The notes under the pieces were generated by a model. That model made no database searches, was not told the DNA's origin, and saw only the letters and a list, made by a program, of their open reading frames with translations. This document shows positions 1 through 14,700 of a stretch of 64,000 nucleotides of DNA, piece by piece. Origin of the DNA: Hanleya hanleyi (taxonomy: Eukaryota > Mollusca > Polyplacophora > Lepidopleurida > Hanleyidae); assembly GCA_036873755.1 (NCBI GenBank), contig JAVTVY010020328.1, positions 1 through 64,000 of the forward strand. Reading direction: 5' to 3'. The position numbers and the translations under genes were made by a program. Within the stretch, counting starts at the first letter, position 1, and each line of letters begins with the position of its first letter.

Positions 1-2152
1 ACAGATGAACTCGACGAGACCGGTGTAGGAGAACGTCGAGTCGAAGTACGAGAACGGCATACCGGAGAACGGGAGGGCCGAAAAATAGATACTAAAATTC
101 CCGGTCTAATACTCACCGATTTCGTAAGCAGTATGCACTATTTTAATAAGTAATAATCGTCGACAGATTGGATATTTAACGATGGAAATTGATTGAAATA
201 TCAAACATTTATAAACAATGTTTCTATCTGTTACCAAATCAACCCGTCTCAATGCACCATTAAATCAGTTTGACCTCATACCCGATAATAGTCTAGTTGA
301 TAATATTTGATGAGATGAAAATAATGGTTTGTCTTTTAGATCATCACTTGTGACCATCCTCGTCAATGTGAATACTTTCAGTATATTTCCAATACAAATT
401 AAACATTTATAAACAATGTTTCTATTTGTTACCCCAACTCAATCCTAAAATTGAAGTCCCGTAACATGTCATTTCGCTATTATAGAATCGCTGATTCATC
501 AATAAACGAAACCGCAATAGCAATTTTGACACTCAATGGTAGGTCTGAATAACCCACCATAAAACGAGAAACGGATTTAGACACATTTATTCCGTTTAGG
601 TAACGGAGTGTGAAAACAAAAAGACAAAGGAGAGGTCGAGCATGATATGCGAACCCACTGCATTTCATTGTCCGACGAGAACAATGGATTGCTAAGGCCC
701 GGCAGGTTAGAAAAGTCTTTGTCGAAGTCGACAAAGGAACCGGTTTGACTGCATACATAGCCAAACCTATACATGTAGGCTGTCTACCAGACGTAGAACC
801 GTCCCGCTAGTATATTTATAGAGGCGGGCGAGTTCTCCATGGGAAACATTTATATAATTGCAACGATAACTTCGTTAGCTTTCAGGTCAATTACAATCAA
901 TTCCCAACAGACGTCTGTCGACTTCCGAAAGAAACGGGTCGCCAGACGCCTGCAAAAGTAAGCCCGACTAGCCTGGGCGAAATTTCCCCACGCTAACGGG
1001 TCTCTAATATACACTCGGCGAACTTCGCCGATAACACAACTCTTTACAAGAAAACCAAACCGTGTGGGCGTCCAAACTTGACCACCATTTCACACACGAA
1101 TTACATGCATTAGATATCGGAATCTCAGACATAACTAATGAAAGAATTTCCGACAATAATGAAAGAATTTCCGACAAGAAATAACACAAGTCAAAACCGA
1201 TAAGGATACTGAGGGTCGTTACAACAACAACCCAGGTTGTATAAACACTTCCTTCCTGATGTGTACTGGTCGAGGTACAACAGAGAATAGAGGACGAGTA
1301 TGGCTGCTGCAGAGCTTATATAGTAATCCTGCTGGAATGGGATGGGAGAGTTCTCCTAGGGGCGGACAACTCTCCGCCTAGGGGAGCTAACTTTTAGTTT
1401 TAACTTCCGTTTTCTACGTTGTATCATCTTCCTGACGGAGATTAATGGCATTGAATTGAATTGAAACAGGTTTACGATTTGGGCTACAAATTAGGTTGTT
1501 TTTGTCCAATAAATTCAAGAATATATCGAACAAAAAGACATCTGTTACAGGCGACCATGAACGTATATATTCGCATCGGATGGTATTGAAAAAAACAATT
1601 GTCGTCTATCTAATTTGCATAAGAATAGACGACATGTTTTGTTCTCTACTAACAATTAAACTATGCAAACTTTCATTGGAAAACCACTGTTACGACATGT
1701 AACAATATATGAGGTAAGTCGCCTGAAGATTTTCGAACCTTATGATGGATAAATCAGAAGTTTTTAAGTGAAAAACGACCTTTTTTACCTCCATATTCGA
1801 GAGGTAATGCTCTCTAACCTCTCTAAGGGAAGTGCTCATCCAAAGAGAAGCAATCTGGACAGACTGGTGATGTCACAGAACAGAAATCGTTATGCTGATG
1901 AGTAGTGCAAAATCTTTAGCCAGAGAACTATGAGACATACAACAAGGCCAATCCCATCCATCAAGAGACATCTTACACAGCTAAGTGTACAAAATCTGCA
2001 AGAAATCTTGTGCGGATTGAAATTTCTTCTCACTCAATATAGAAAATGCATTGAAATGACTGAAGACTGGCATCGAAGTCCAGAAAGTGACAAATCTTAA
2101 CATTATCCACACTACAATGAAATCTACAACAACATTAACAGTTTTATTTCCT
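1..2152. other. intergenic region downstream of CAMTA, nothing recognised
   Basis: No coding region is supported. Two near-identical 30-bp stretches (AACATTTATAAACAATGTTT) lie at about 207 and 402, a 19-bp unit TAATGAAAGAATTTCCGACA is doubled at 1137-1176, and an imperfect GC-rich hairpin (CTCCTAGGGGCGG with CCGCCTAGGGGAG) lies near 1352-1386. The hairpin resembles the 3' ends of the HINE-like elements elsewhere in the window, so part of this may be an old element. Confidence 0.4.
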
Positions 2153-2444
2153 TCTTTTGAAAAATACCCTGAGCATTCAACAAATTATTCTCTCATTCTG
2201 CGCAGGCCATGAAAAAACTTTTCTGTATCACATCAACAAGGGTTAATTTCAAACAAACCAATCATTAACAATCTCTCCTCAAGGCCTTCAAACCATCCAA
2301 TCAATAAAGCGGTTATTCTCAGCCATTAAGCTATCCAATCAAACCAGCTGTCTCGCTTCGTTGTTGAGCAGACAACAGCAAGAAGTCTTTCCTCAACCAT
2401 AACCATAGTGCCAAGTCAAAAAGCGTCACATTTCAAAGCCTATG
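2153..2444 (-). other. possible CAMTA 3' UTR with poly(A) signal
   Basis: Downstream of the TAG at 2445 the minus strand carries an AATAAA hexamer at 2158-2153. The interval has no repeats or ORFs that I recognise. The true cleavage site needs transcript data. Confidence 0.4.
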
Positions 2445-2733
2445 CTAGGATGAAGATTCTGTCAAGGGTGGACTACAGATACTGGTTTTATGCGAAACCT
2501 CTGTTTTAGGAACATCACAGTTATCCCCCTTGATCTTGGAGCTCTTCACATCCATGTTGGTCCCTGGTCTCTTCAAATCGGTGTCAGTGACAGCAGGTTT
2601 AGTCTTGCTACAGCTGCTGGATCTAGATCGCGAGCGTGATTTCTTTTTCAACTTATCCCTAGACTTCTTTGCATCCAGTTCAGTGGCGACAGCTTCGTCT
2701 GTGGGAGTAGTGCCTGCATCTCGAGCAGGAGAG
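2445..2733 (-). CDS. CAMTA: probable CAMTA exon 21 (Arg/Ser-rich C-terminal tail)
   Basis: Acceptor TTCCTGTAG opens a 289-bp coding segment in exactly the phase needed by exon 20 and it ends in TAG at 2447-2445. It begins SPARDAGTTPTDEAVATELD and contains a basic RS-type stretch KKKSRSRSRSSSCSK that could serve as a nuclear signal. No similarity to vertebrate CAMTA tails is visible, so membership rests on strand, order, phase and lack of another host for it. It could instead be the last exon of another minus-strand gene nested in this interval. Confidence 0.5.
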
Positions 2734-5700
2734 CTACAGGAAAGGGGGAATAAATAAGTTGGAAAATGATTAATTCAAAGAATACTATGATAAATACATT
2801 CAAAGATCAAAGAGCTTGTCAATGCAAAATGATTTTCTTGGTTCTGAACAATAAACGGTGATGCATGAAGAAAGCTAAAAATTACAGAGAATGAATTTGT
2901 TAGCATTGACTGGCCGATTGGGCGTTACACTTATACAAAAGATATTTAAACTTGAAGTCATATGGACTGTGAGTGTAACATTGTGGAAATATAACTTTTC
3001 GTGAAAGACGGACAAATTATATGCCAATATAAGAATAAGTAACAGAATACCAAGAAATTCTGTCCTTGTTTTTAGGTATGTTAACAATACTTCTTCAACA
3101 CATAAGAAATAACTAACTTAACACAGTACAATGACTATAAACATACATATATATCCAGACAATGCACTAGTTATGCGATACAACTATAAGACAAGGTGTG
3201 TATTGCTTGATAGAGAAACACCCATATTACAGTCACATTTACACCACATCTGAAACTTGACACTGAGATCTAAAAATCGCAAATGCAAATTGCAGGTTGA
3301 GTGTTACTTGGAAGAAAAATTATTGAATTAAGTTCATTTTATCAAACAGCTAAAATGTCATGAAAACCATTATTTTAGCCCTTGGTGCTTGAAAATTAAT
3401 CAATTGAACTCAATTGCCACAAAACAAAACACAGTGACACCACGAAAAGAAGACGGACAATACTAATTGATGATATAGTCATATGTTTATAGGTGAGCCA
3501 AGTTCGAGATAGAAATTCACAGCCAGTGTTAATATAGAAGTACAGAAGATATGTGCACTTGACATGAAAATATATACTTTGAGAGCATTCAGGTATCAAA
3601 TACATAAACAAATCAGACACTCTGACATCTCCAAACCAGGGTGTTAACTGCCTGTCCATAAATCCAGTTTTGTTAGATTTGGACAGTTTTTCCAAACTCT
3701 CCCATGTTAAATTTCCCAATTTGTACCTGTTCAAATTTGCGTGTCCTGTGAGTCTCTGGCTAAAACTCTGCTTCCCACCCCCCTCCAAATGTATGCAAAA
3801 CTGTAATATCTCCAATAATTTCACTCCTTCAGATCATACCAAGTCATCAATACTTGAATGCTCCCTAAATCTTCACAAACCACTTCACACACTATATTGT
3901 ACAGGTGCTATGAAAACAAATACATATGGTGCAGTATTATCATATATATATATTTTCATATTCATAATTTCACCACCGAGGCCCAAAGGAACATTTAGGA
4001 AACTCTGCTGTGCAAGAGGTCTATAAGACGTGGTGTTGTTGAATGAAATGACACAGCATGCATACGGACAATGTTAAAACTTTACGGTTTTATTGTGCTA
4101 AATTCGAGCACAGACATACCCTGTATAGATGCATCATTTTCCACACATCTCTGCAGCATGGCAGATAAAAAGAGTTCACTGTTAGAATACATTCAGGGAT
4201 TCAAGGGCACAAAAGAGCTGTGATTTTGCCCAATATCATTCCTAAAGATTTGGCTCTATGAGTCCAGGAATTAATAGTGTGTTAGAACAGAAAGACAGTT
4301 GCACATGCATATGTACTAGTGAGATCTTGGGTAGAATACTACATCTACATACTAAATTAGTAGTTTAGTTTGGCACAAGCTCAGAGGTCCACTGGAATAG
4401 GATGGTCGTCACTTGAAATTTGAGAAGAATCCTCGACTAGGGGATTCCAGGCATTGTGCGTTTTCACCTTACCAGAAAAAACTTGGTGAAGATGCAATAA
4501 CAGGGTTCCTATATGTACAAGGAAAATTTAGGACTTCTACTCATTTCGAGGATCTGCCGACCATGCTGATGTTGGGAATACGACCAATTCCACACCAAAT
4601 CGACTGAACATTGCACATCATTGCCAACTTTCTTGCAATGTGCTGTAATTAATTTAGGCTCTACGATGCACCTTTGAATCCCAAATTATGCACATCTATG
4701 TCAAGAAGTGAAGAACTTTCTGAAAATGGTCGATTTCAACTAAGGGAGATTACTCCTAAACTCAGTGTTACTGCTCTGTTACTGTTTTTAGTAACAGCTT
4801 GGTACCCAGTTATTGTAAACAGTCACATTATTGAATATTGTGTTTCATTATTTTTTCAGTCAACTAGCTGGTTATCAAAAAGTGCCACCCAATGAAATTC
4901 GTAATTTACTCGAAAGTTCATTTGTTCTTAATCAGGGAGCCCACTACAAACCGCTTAGAAATTAATTGCACTTCAATGTGCAGGATGAAAAAAAAAGCTA
5001 CGTTTATTTAAATCCTCAAGACAATATTTAGTGGGCATGCATAAATCTGACAACCCATTGATCAGGTTTTTTTGCAGGTGTTAATATCGGGGGACTTGCA
5101 CAATACAGACTGTACTATGTGATTATGTGATGTCACTTCCTTTTCCTGGCAGAACTAACACTTCAAGTTTATCATATTCTATTGTGCAAGCCTGAGCTAT
5201 TGGCCTCATCGTGACATCCATTCAAGAGGACAACAGTAACCATTTGTATATAGAGACCACAGCCATATTGCAAGTTGATTAATATTTGCTGTTATCTGAT
5301 TGCAACTGAGAAAGATGCATTGATTAGTTCTAATACCCAGACCCATTTTATAATTAATATATAATCATTATAAACATGGCAGTGTATCAGGTGATATATA
5401 GTGACAGAAGATTGCAGTAATAACAGAATCAAACCAAACACAAACTCATTATCCTGACTTTATCATATCAAACTAAAAATTATTAAACAATTTCGAGCAC
5501 TATTTCTACTATAAGTTTAACAAGTCACCTGTAGGTTCAGGAAGTCAACTGTAAGTTCCACATGTCAACTGTAAGTTCCATATGTCAACTAAATCCAATA
5601 TGAATATCTGAACACATTCCAGCAAATAAACTGAGTTTTTTTGTCAACTATGTCAATTGTAAGTTAAACATATGTAAGTTCAATGTTTCAACTATGAGTT

Positions 5701-8700
5701 CCAAGTGTCAACTATCAACCACATCAACTGAGTTCCACATGTCAACTGTAAGTTCAACATGTCAACTCGAGTTCACATGTCATGTTCCCAAGTCAACTTT
5801 CAGTAAAACATGTCAACTTTTGAGTCAAACAGCTAGGTCAACTAAGTTCCATATGCCGAGAGTTCAACATGTCAACAAGGAATTCAACATGTCAACGGAG
5901 TTCCACAAGTCAACTGTGAGTTCCAAATGACAACTATGAGTTCATCATGTCAATCAGAAGATAGGATACAATTTTCCAGATACGGAAGTATTTGGTTTGA
6001 TCTGTAATTGGTTAATTTTGCACAGAGATTATACAAATATATAAGTAAGGAAATTTAACTAGCTCTCTACGAACAATACCTCAGTCGTAAAATAGGTCAA
6101 ATAGCTCTGGCAAAAACAACCTAGAAAATGGCAAATCATTATCAGAAAACAGTCCTTCATAGATTCCTTAAACCATAGATGATTTTTTTATGAGTTTACA
6201 ATATGCCGGTAACACAGTACTCCAATAGATTATCAACTCATCAAGCCACAATATATGAGTATGATGACCCAGACAAGATAATTTGGTCTCTCATTTCCTT
6301 GAGGCCATGCCCAGGCAGCAGGCACAGTTTGAATTCATTTAATTAACAATTACCTTTAGTAATTAATATTCCATTATGTCAAACAGACAAAACTCCACCT
6401 TTATCTAGCAGCACAGACTCTTTGTACATAATGTCAATTTCTATGCATAATGCTTCAGCTAGTCTTCGAATTTTAGCTCACATGTAAACCAAGATGTGTC
6501 ACAGGAATGGGAACTACTTCCATATTTGGAGAAATGACCCAGATATTGAAGGAAGTCACCCTTGGCAGGCAACGGCATCAGCATATGAAGGATCTGATTG
6601 GTTTGGAGATGAAATGTACAGCTCAGATTTTAAAGAACTTAGGTGAACTAATATATAATACCAAAACAAGTTTGAAGCGCTATGCGTAGAAATTGTGTGA
6701 AGATGTTTGCCGGTGAAATCAATTCAAAATTCCTATACAAAACCATAATCAAATGTGTGAATGGAAAATCCATTGCTAAAATTTCCAAATTAATTTTTTT
6801 GAAAGTTCTGTCAGCAGAGGATTTCTCATCAGAATTTTGTGGGATTTACATGGAATGCTCAATGTTTCACGCGTGGATGAGGATTATGCTTGGTTTCTCT
6901 AATGAGCAGGTAACGTTGTGGAGAGCAAGCGAGTGGCTGACTGACTACATACAGCCAGCCGGCATGGCCTCATGGAAAGTAAAGGTTGTGTGAACTTGGC
7001 TAGGCATTCGGTAGATTACACAGCAAGGTCTTATACGTCAGCTCGCTGTTCTGACACATGGTCCACTAACACAAATTTCTGAACTGGTTTAATACATAAC
7101 CTCCACATTTGTGTGGATAGTGAACTTCCTTAATCTGTATCGACTGCACTCTGGTCAACATACGAATCTCTGACCCCGAATAATTCATCAACGTAGCAGA
7201 CACAGCTATGAACGGCTGAAACAGTTATATGTGTGAAAGGATGTGTGTTTTATCCAAAATTGGCCAAAACTTCGAGCCAGATAATTTTCATCTCACATTC
7301 AAGAATAAAATCTGCCTATTGTGAAAATTGATTTTGTTAATTAATTTCTAATTTCAAGAATGAAAAATAATGAAGTTGAACTTATAACTTCACTGATGCT
7401 GTTAGTCAGCAAGTATCCCATGCAAAACTGTACACGGCTGTGTACACCATGCTGTTATATTATTGTTATGTTACCAAGCTGGGGATTTTCAATTTTACAT
7501 TATGAAAGGATAAAATTTAGTAAATTACTTTACATTCCATGCGACAAGAATATTGCATTAAAAATGACACGCATATTCCAAAATTCTAATCTAAACTCTT
7601 CGCAAAAATCGAAACATCTCTAAAATGAGAAACAAATGCTAATCATTCAACCATGTCACAATCCCTATTCTCACTCTGTTCCCTAGGTAGCATAAGCTTT
7701 TGTTCAACTTTAGATGAACATTCACCCATAAAAGCAAAGTAAAAATAGCATGGCAGTTCCACTCACCTGTGTTTATCAATGACAAAATAAACATCGGAAG
7801 AGGTTTTGTTCCTTTCCAACTCAGGACGCCATATTTGCACTTTTCTATCATTTCCATAGGTGGAGGTTCTGCTAGCTCTCAACTCAAGATGCCATTCTTG
7901 CTATTTTCTATTCAACCAGTTTCCAGATTTGATCTTTATAAAGATGCATTTTTGAGACATTATAGATTTACAAGTCGCATAGAGAAGACCTCTCACAATT
8001 GTATATGGTCTAGGTTTCTGCAGGTTTGAAACTGATCGATTCGAATGTATATTACTCAGGAAGTATACCAAACACACTGACATATATATGTATTATATAA
8101 AACTTGTTACTGTAAAAACTCAAATATATCCATCACACCTAAAAATCCATGAAAAGTATTGCAACCGGCACAGAGGCATACATATTTTATGCCAGACACA
8201 CCTTTCCAACTATACGTCTTACATGAAGGTCAAAATATCAAGTGTGCCTTTGCTATTGTTGTAGTCCATTCCAAAACTAAACCATATAAAATTCAACTTT
8301 GTCAACCAGTATATGCTAATAATCATACTACTGATTTCTCCATAGATTTTCCAGTTCACGATGAATACGTTGGCCTTCATGTAATCTGCATAGTTAGAAC
8401 AATGTGTACGACATGAACTTTCTTGGCTCTGTGCTCGTTGAACTGGGATGGCTCCACCTGTGCTATGAAGCTTTCATGGATCGAGCGAAGTCATTTGAAA
8501 ATGATTGTATACATTTAGTGTGATTTTTTGGAGCTTTTATGGTTTTATATCATAGATATGTCGGTGTATTTAGTATAATTCATGGGCATTCCAGCCATCC
8601 ATTTTCAACTGTGCAGCAACCTATATCGTATATAAGTGCGAGAGGTCTCTATATGTGACCCCTGAATCTAGATTGTAGCAATCCTGTGAAATCTCCGAGC

Positions 8701-11700
8701 TTTATATAGGGAGATAATGGTTTAATGGAACAGTCCTCAGTTGAAAATGAACAGAACTGTTTCCGATGGGTATTTTGTCATTGATTACACAAACGAGGGG
8801 AATTGCCATGTTATTTTCAATGCACTTTTTATGAAAGGTGTTCAGCTTTAACAGATCACTTAAATCAAGTATTAGGTGGTAGCGGTATACAGCAATCTTT
8901 ATCGCTTTACCACTCACCCAGTACAGAAAATTGGATCTGGTGGACATATAGGGTTAAATTAAGCAAATCTGTACACATTTCTCATGAATTCTCATTATTA
9001 TGTACAGTGATTTATTTACAAGGCTTCACATTCATATACTCACTTGTCATTGGATTCGGAGGCCATTTGTAAGAGGTTAGAGGCTACCTCCTGGTTCTGA
9101 CGCCTCTGATAATGGCTTCTACAATAGAGGACAAACATGACAGTGAGTCCCAGTGCATCTCTCTTCCCATGCCTCTCATCTCTGCCTCTATGTACATTTT
9201 TTGCTGAGAAGTTTTACGTTCATTGCTTTCAAATATCCCCACCAGACAGTGAAATGGTTAACATACAAGAATGACCAATCCACAGACAATTAAAAATGTA
9301 AATGAAATAATCATTTCAGAAAGTCCAGTGTATCATGATATATCGAAAAAAAACTTGATTTGTTAATTCAAAAATTTGGAAAATATATATGCAGTATCGA
9401 CACTGGCTTTACCTAAATCTTTGCTGAATAATGACGGCAGCATTGCGACTCTTCTTAAAGCGTTCATGCTCCTTGTATGTACGGTACTGGTTCTGGATAA
9501 CAACTGCTGCATCCCGGCTCTTTTTGTAACGCTTCTGTGCGGAGTAACTCCTGAATTGACTTTGGATCAACACAGCAGCTTGGGTCATCTTCTTGTAAAA
9601 GATGTACTGTAATGGAGGGCAATATTGATAATTTGAGATAAGATAAGTGATATGCTTGAAATAAGGTAAGTGTTAAGTCTATCATAGGTGATCACTCATG
9701 GTTGAGTGATGTCCAGAGTGAGTGAGTGAATATGATTTAACGTCACTTTCAACTATATTCCAGTCATATCACGACTTCTGGGTCCTATTAATTTTCACAG
9801 CTGGGAACCCTGCAGGTGCTCCTTTTACGACAAGCTGTCTGATGAGCTCTACTGTTACCATGACCTGGTGTGTGCACAACAACATCCTAGGTCAACCCCG
9901 GGAGCCCCACAGGTCATAATATCCAGAATGGTAGGCAACCTTCATTCAAAACTGGCAAGTAATAATAGACCTGAAAAGAGTGAAAACTGCAGCAGAAGTG
10001 ATACCTCATGGACGAGTGATAACAAAGTGCCCAAAGATAGAAGTCGGTGACAGTAAGGGTTTCTTTGATAACAAACCTGTTTATAGCGGCGATAGTAGCT
10101 TTGGATCAATATGGCTGCCTCAATTTCTTTCTGCAACTGTTGTTGTTGCTGCTGCTTATCCCGGTAGATTCGAAATGCATTCTGGATCACTTTTGCGGCC
10201 TCGTATAGCTTCCGCTGCTCATGATCTGTAGAGGCAACGAGAGGAAGGGTTCTCATGGAAAAGACGGACATTATGACAATACACTTCAGCACATTAATCT
10301 TTTCATTTCTGAATACAATATCTCAAGGAGGTACATGAGATATTGTATGCAAGTATTCCAAGGAAAGAACAGACAGACAGGCAAACAAAGAAACCAATAG
10401 AAGGCAATGCCCTTTGGACTATTATGCCAGAGGGTAAAACTTCCGCTTGGAATGTTAACCATAATTCATTATTACTATTCCAAAGGCATACATGTATCTT
10501 CAAAGGGGTAAGGTGTTGATTGGGGACAAAATTTAGTGCTTACCAATATTACAATTATCAATGTCAATGTTCAAAGGAGGAAAGTATTAATCTAATATTC
10601 CGTTCAGTTCATACCGGACAATGTCAGCTGTGAGAAATCTTTCTCCATGAATGTGGTGGGTGCATTGAAGTATTCGTTGAAGTCGGCAGTGGTGGGGGGT
10701 GGCGAGTCCAGCTGGAAATTGTATGGGCTGTATGGACTCGGTAAACAGGTGGAGTCGGGGCTTAGTGATGAGGCAGGAGTACCTATATCACGGTACCTGT
10801 ACAAGGTAAAAAGAATTTAATGACATCAATGGTATGTACATACATGTATATCACAAACTGAAAATGTTCAAATTGGATTTTTAAACCTTCAAACTGGAAG
10901 TGGAACACTCTACCCAGAAGAGCGGGGTTTGAAGACTCCAGGATTTCACCGAAGGATACCCATGGAACCAGGCATGCCCAATCGGGCAATGTGAGTTGCA
11001 TGCGCACGAGTAACAGGTAGTGGAACTTGCTATCGAGAATGAGCGGGTCAGGGACACCGAAGTTTCATCAAAGGAGATGCCTGGGCTATCCTATGCAATA
11101 GTGCATTGTGGGTAGATTGCGCATGCTTAACTGGAAGTGGAACTCTTCAGGGACAACAGGGGTTACAGACATCCGGTTTTCACCAATGGATACCCGTTGT
11201 ATCGGTCAACTTTAATAGGGCATTGTGCATCAATTGGAAGTGGAACTCGGTCCCTACCAAGAATGACAGGTTAACTGAGCATGTGTACCCGGAAAGAGAA
11301 ATCTCTACAAAGTACAACCGGAGTTAGAGAGATCAAGGTTTCATGAATGGAGACATGCGCAGCCTGAAGCTATCAATTCCGGACAGATTCAGCCATTTTC
11401 TTTTGAGAAACGTCCTACATGTCCAAGACTAGGACTTGTTAATATTAATCGGTCTATATTTCAAGATATTTCAACATTCAGATACTAGATATTATCACTA
11501 TTCTGGATGAGGAAATGAATAAGGAAATGGCCATTAAATCGAAGTGTTGAGCCTCAGTATTTGCCACATAGACTATGCTCGTAAGCAGCTGTTTTGGTGA
11601 TTCTATCCTTTTTAACCACCCAATTGAAAATATTCCCATCCCCCCTTAGGGGAGTTGAATACCGTTTTGAAATTTTTTGACAAGGGTATAAAACGGAGCA

Positions 11701-14700
11701 AATGTCTATCAAGCAAATGTCTCACCTGTATTCATCAAAGCCAAGTCCTTCACCAAGAGGGGTGGAGATTCCCGAATCATCTCCATATGAGGAGGCGTGT
11801 GGCGATCCCTGGGACGTGATCGAGCTGTGTGACTCGCTACGATCCCTATGACACTCCGTCACCACGCCTTCATCACAACGGCTCGGAGATGACTTGATTC
11901 GCTCTGGCATAGCGGCGATGATCTGATTGGCCAGTGTCATCATTTGATGTTGCGAGTCGGCAGTATTTCCATCACCTGAAATTATTGCGTAGCGAAAGAT
12001 TACAACCATGCAATCAAACCAGTAAGAACCCTTCATCCTTGAAGATACATGTATTTAAATAGGGTCCTGGTTGATGAACAAGCAGCTGATGCCAACAACT
12101 AATAGGTGGTAACGGACGTATACTCGTCATAGATGGTAATAATCCCCCAAAGCCAAAATTGGCCATGGGGTAATAATTAATGGACTGTTTCATATGATAT
12201 CATATTTAAGACTCATGTCCCCCTTTAATGAAATTTCAGTTTGCGGGGAAATTATATTTCTCCCCAATGGAAATCTTCAGTTCTTAAACTGGATTATGAG
12301 CCCATTATATATTGGAAGGGGATGACGGAAGACATATTTAACCCCATCAGTCACAGAAGCAGATTTCAACACTTCAAGAAAAAAGAATACAGAACTGATA
12401 AAAGATTGTCAAGAACAAAGAAATAAACTGAAAAAAAAGTTTTCACTGTTAATATAGACCGAATGAAAGTAGTTCCCATTCACGAAATCTTCATAATGTT
12501 TGAATTCATTTATTTCAACCAATCAAATGAATCATAACTCACCAATGGACCCAGACTGTCTATCTGTGAGTAAATCATCCTCCTCATCCGACGACACTTT
12601 CTCCACGTCTATGAAAGGGCTCTCACTGCGTATAGATGAAATTTCATCTGCAAGGAAAAATAATCCATAATATCTCGACCTATTCCAGACAAAAATTTGT
12701 AAGAACAAGAATTTGAAAATTTCATCAGCTAGAATACATGTATTTATGTAGGGTCACTGGATTTACAACAAATGGTTTATCTACAAAGGAAAGTATTAAT
12801 TTGAGCTTATAATGGAGGCAAAACTCTTAAATTAAATGTTTGAATGTTTACATATATTTACTAAAAAGCTAATCAATTTCCATGGGATGTGATCATTTAA
12901 TGTCATTGTATTGGCCCAATACAGATTGTTGTCGAACAGATGATGTCCACGCCATACTGGAACCTCAACATTGCCAAACACATCAATCATTTATTCAACA
13001 ACTTCAAACAGGTTAAAACAGCAACATACAAGCATAATCATCATTAACGCCATCTTTCTTAGGGCAGTTCCAGAAAAAGGTATGTGGGATGGGGTAAAGA
13101 CAACTTTTTCTGAGCCCAACCATCCATATATCATTTATCATCTCTCTCTAATTTTAATTAACTGTTCTCCACCACTCCGCATATAAGTTAACATAGAACC
13201 GAAAAATCCCCCCCCCCCCAATCCTATGTCCTTTTCTCTGGAACAGCCCTCAGACGAAATGTTGGACGAAACAGTAGTGATTCGTGAAATGAGACTAACC
13301 TGTATCCATAGCTGTGACTAAATTTCCTGACGACCCAAGAATGGGTGTCTGAACAGGCAGGGCACTTGTTACAGCAGCGAAAACACTATCGTCCGACTCC
13401 ACCAGTCTGTGCATTCCCAGCAGAGATTCAGCTTGAAGAAACAGGTCAGGGGAGTTCACGTCTCTCAAATGTTCAGATATCATTGGGTTATCTCCCCCTG
13501 TCAGGGCTTCAATGTTGGCCCCAAGGTCGGGCTCCGAGTTAGCGATGCGCAGAGACGAGGGTGCCGCGTCGAGCGCATTTGAGCAATAGTCAGAACTCAG
13601 CATGGACGAGTCAGGAAAAATCTCCATGGAGAATCTCTTATTGAATCTACGTTGCATGCAGCTCGCTGTATTTTGCTCAGAGAAACGTCGCACTAGCTTA
13701 CTTTCTGCTTTGGGTAATGAAAGCGGCTGGGGCGGGGGAATTTCAATATGTAGAGTGTTCATGTGGCTGCCATTGGGATCTTGCGGTGAAGGTGAGCGGA
13801 ATTCCAGATGGGATTGGTTCTTTGTTGACTGTATCACAGGCGTAGACGTCAAGGAGTTCAAAGGTGAGGCGTCAGAGGTCACGACCTTGACAGCAGACAG
13901 GAATGGATTCAGGGAGTCAAGAGCACCCTCCATGACAGCAGCGTCAGTCTGCATGTCGGAGTCTTGCTCCATCAGATCAAGATGGTCTGCAAGGACATGG
14001 TGACCCTTTTCACGAGCGATGTTCAAGGGCAGTAATCCATCCTTGTTACACACTTTTAGTGGTCCGCTGTTCCAGTTGTAGAGGAGAAGAGCTGTGGTCA
14101 CATGACCTCTCGCACATGCCCACATCTGTAAAAGAGCACCAGTTTTATCCTGAAGATCAATGTAACTGAAAATAACATCTTACAAATACTAAAATTATAA
14201 TAACAAGCTGAGTAGCTAGCAGGTCCTCCGCCAAGTAGCCTGTTTGAGAGCATACAGCATATACGCTTCCAATATCTCCTTAAATATAACTTGGAAAGTT
14301 GATATGTGTATGTGGAAAGAGATGTTCATCTGGAATTGTTGAGACAATTTGAGGAGGTTTGGAAAGCAGTAATGGGTAGTGTAACACTGGAATGTAAGTC
14401 TGTAGTTGTATATGGATTTGTGGATGGTGAGGTTTATAAATCGATGAGTGGAATAGATCAAGATATCGCGTTCACAACACAGATGGGTACAATAAGGGTG
14501 AGTGAAATCCAAGATGGTCAATGGCAGCCATCTTGGATTACATACTACCTCAATGAAAATCAATACCAATCGCTGTCTAACTGATGTGAAGCACCGTCTC
14601 GAGTTTGAAGTTGATTGGTCAAATTGTTGTCGAGATATCACGTTCACAAGATCCGAGACGGATGAAATCCAATATCGTCAATGGCAGCCATCTTGGATTA

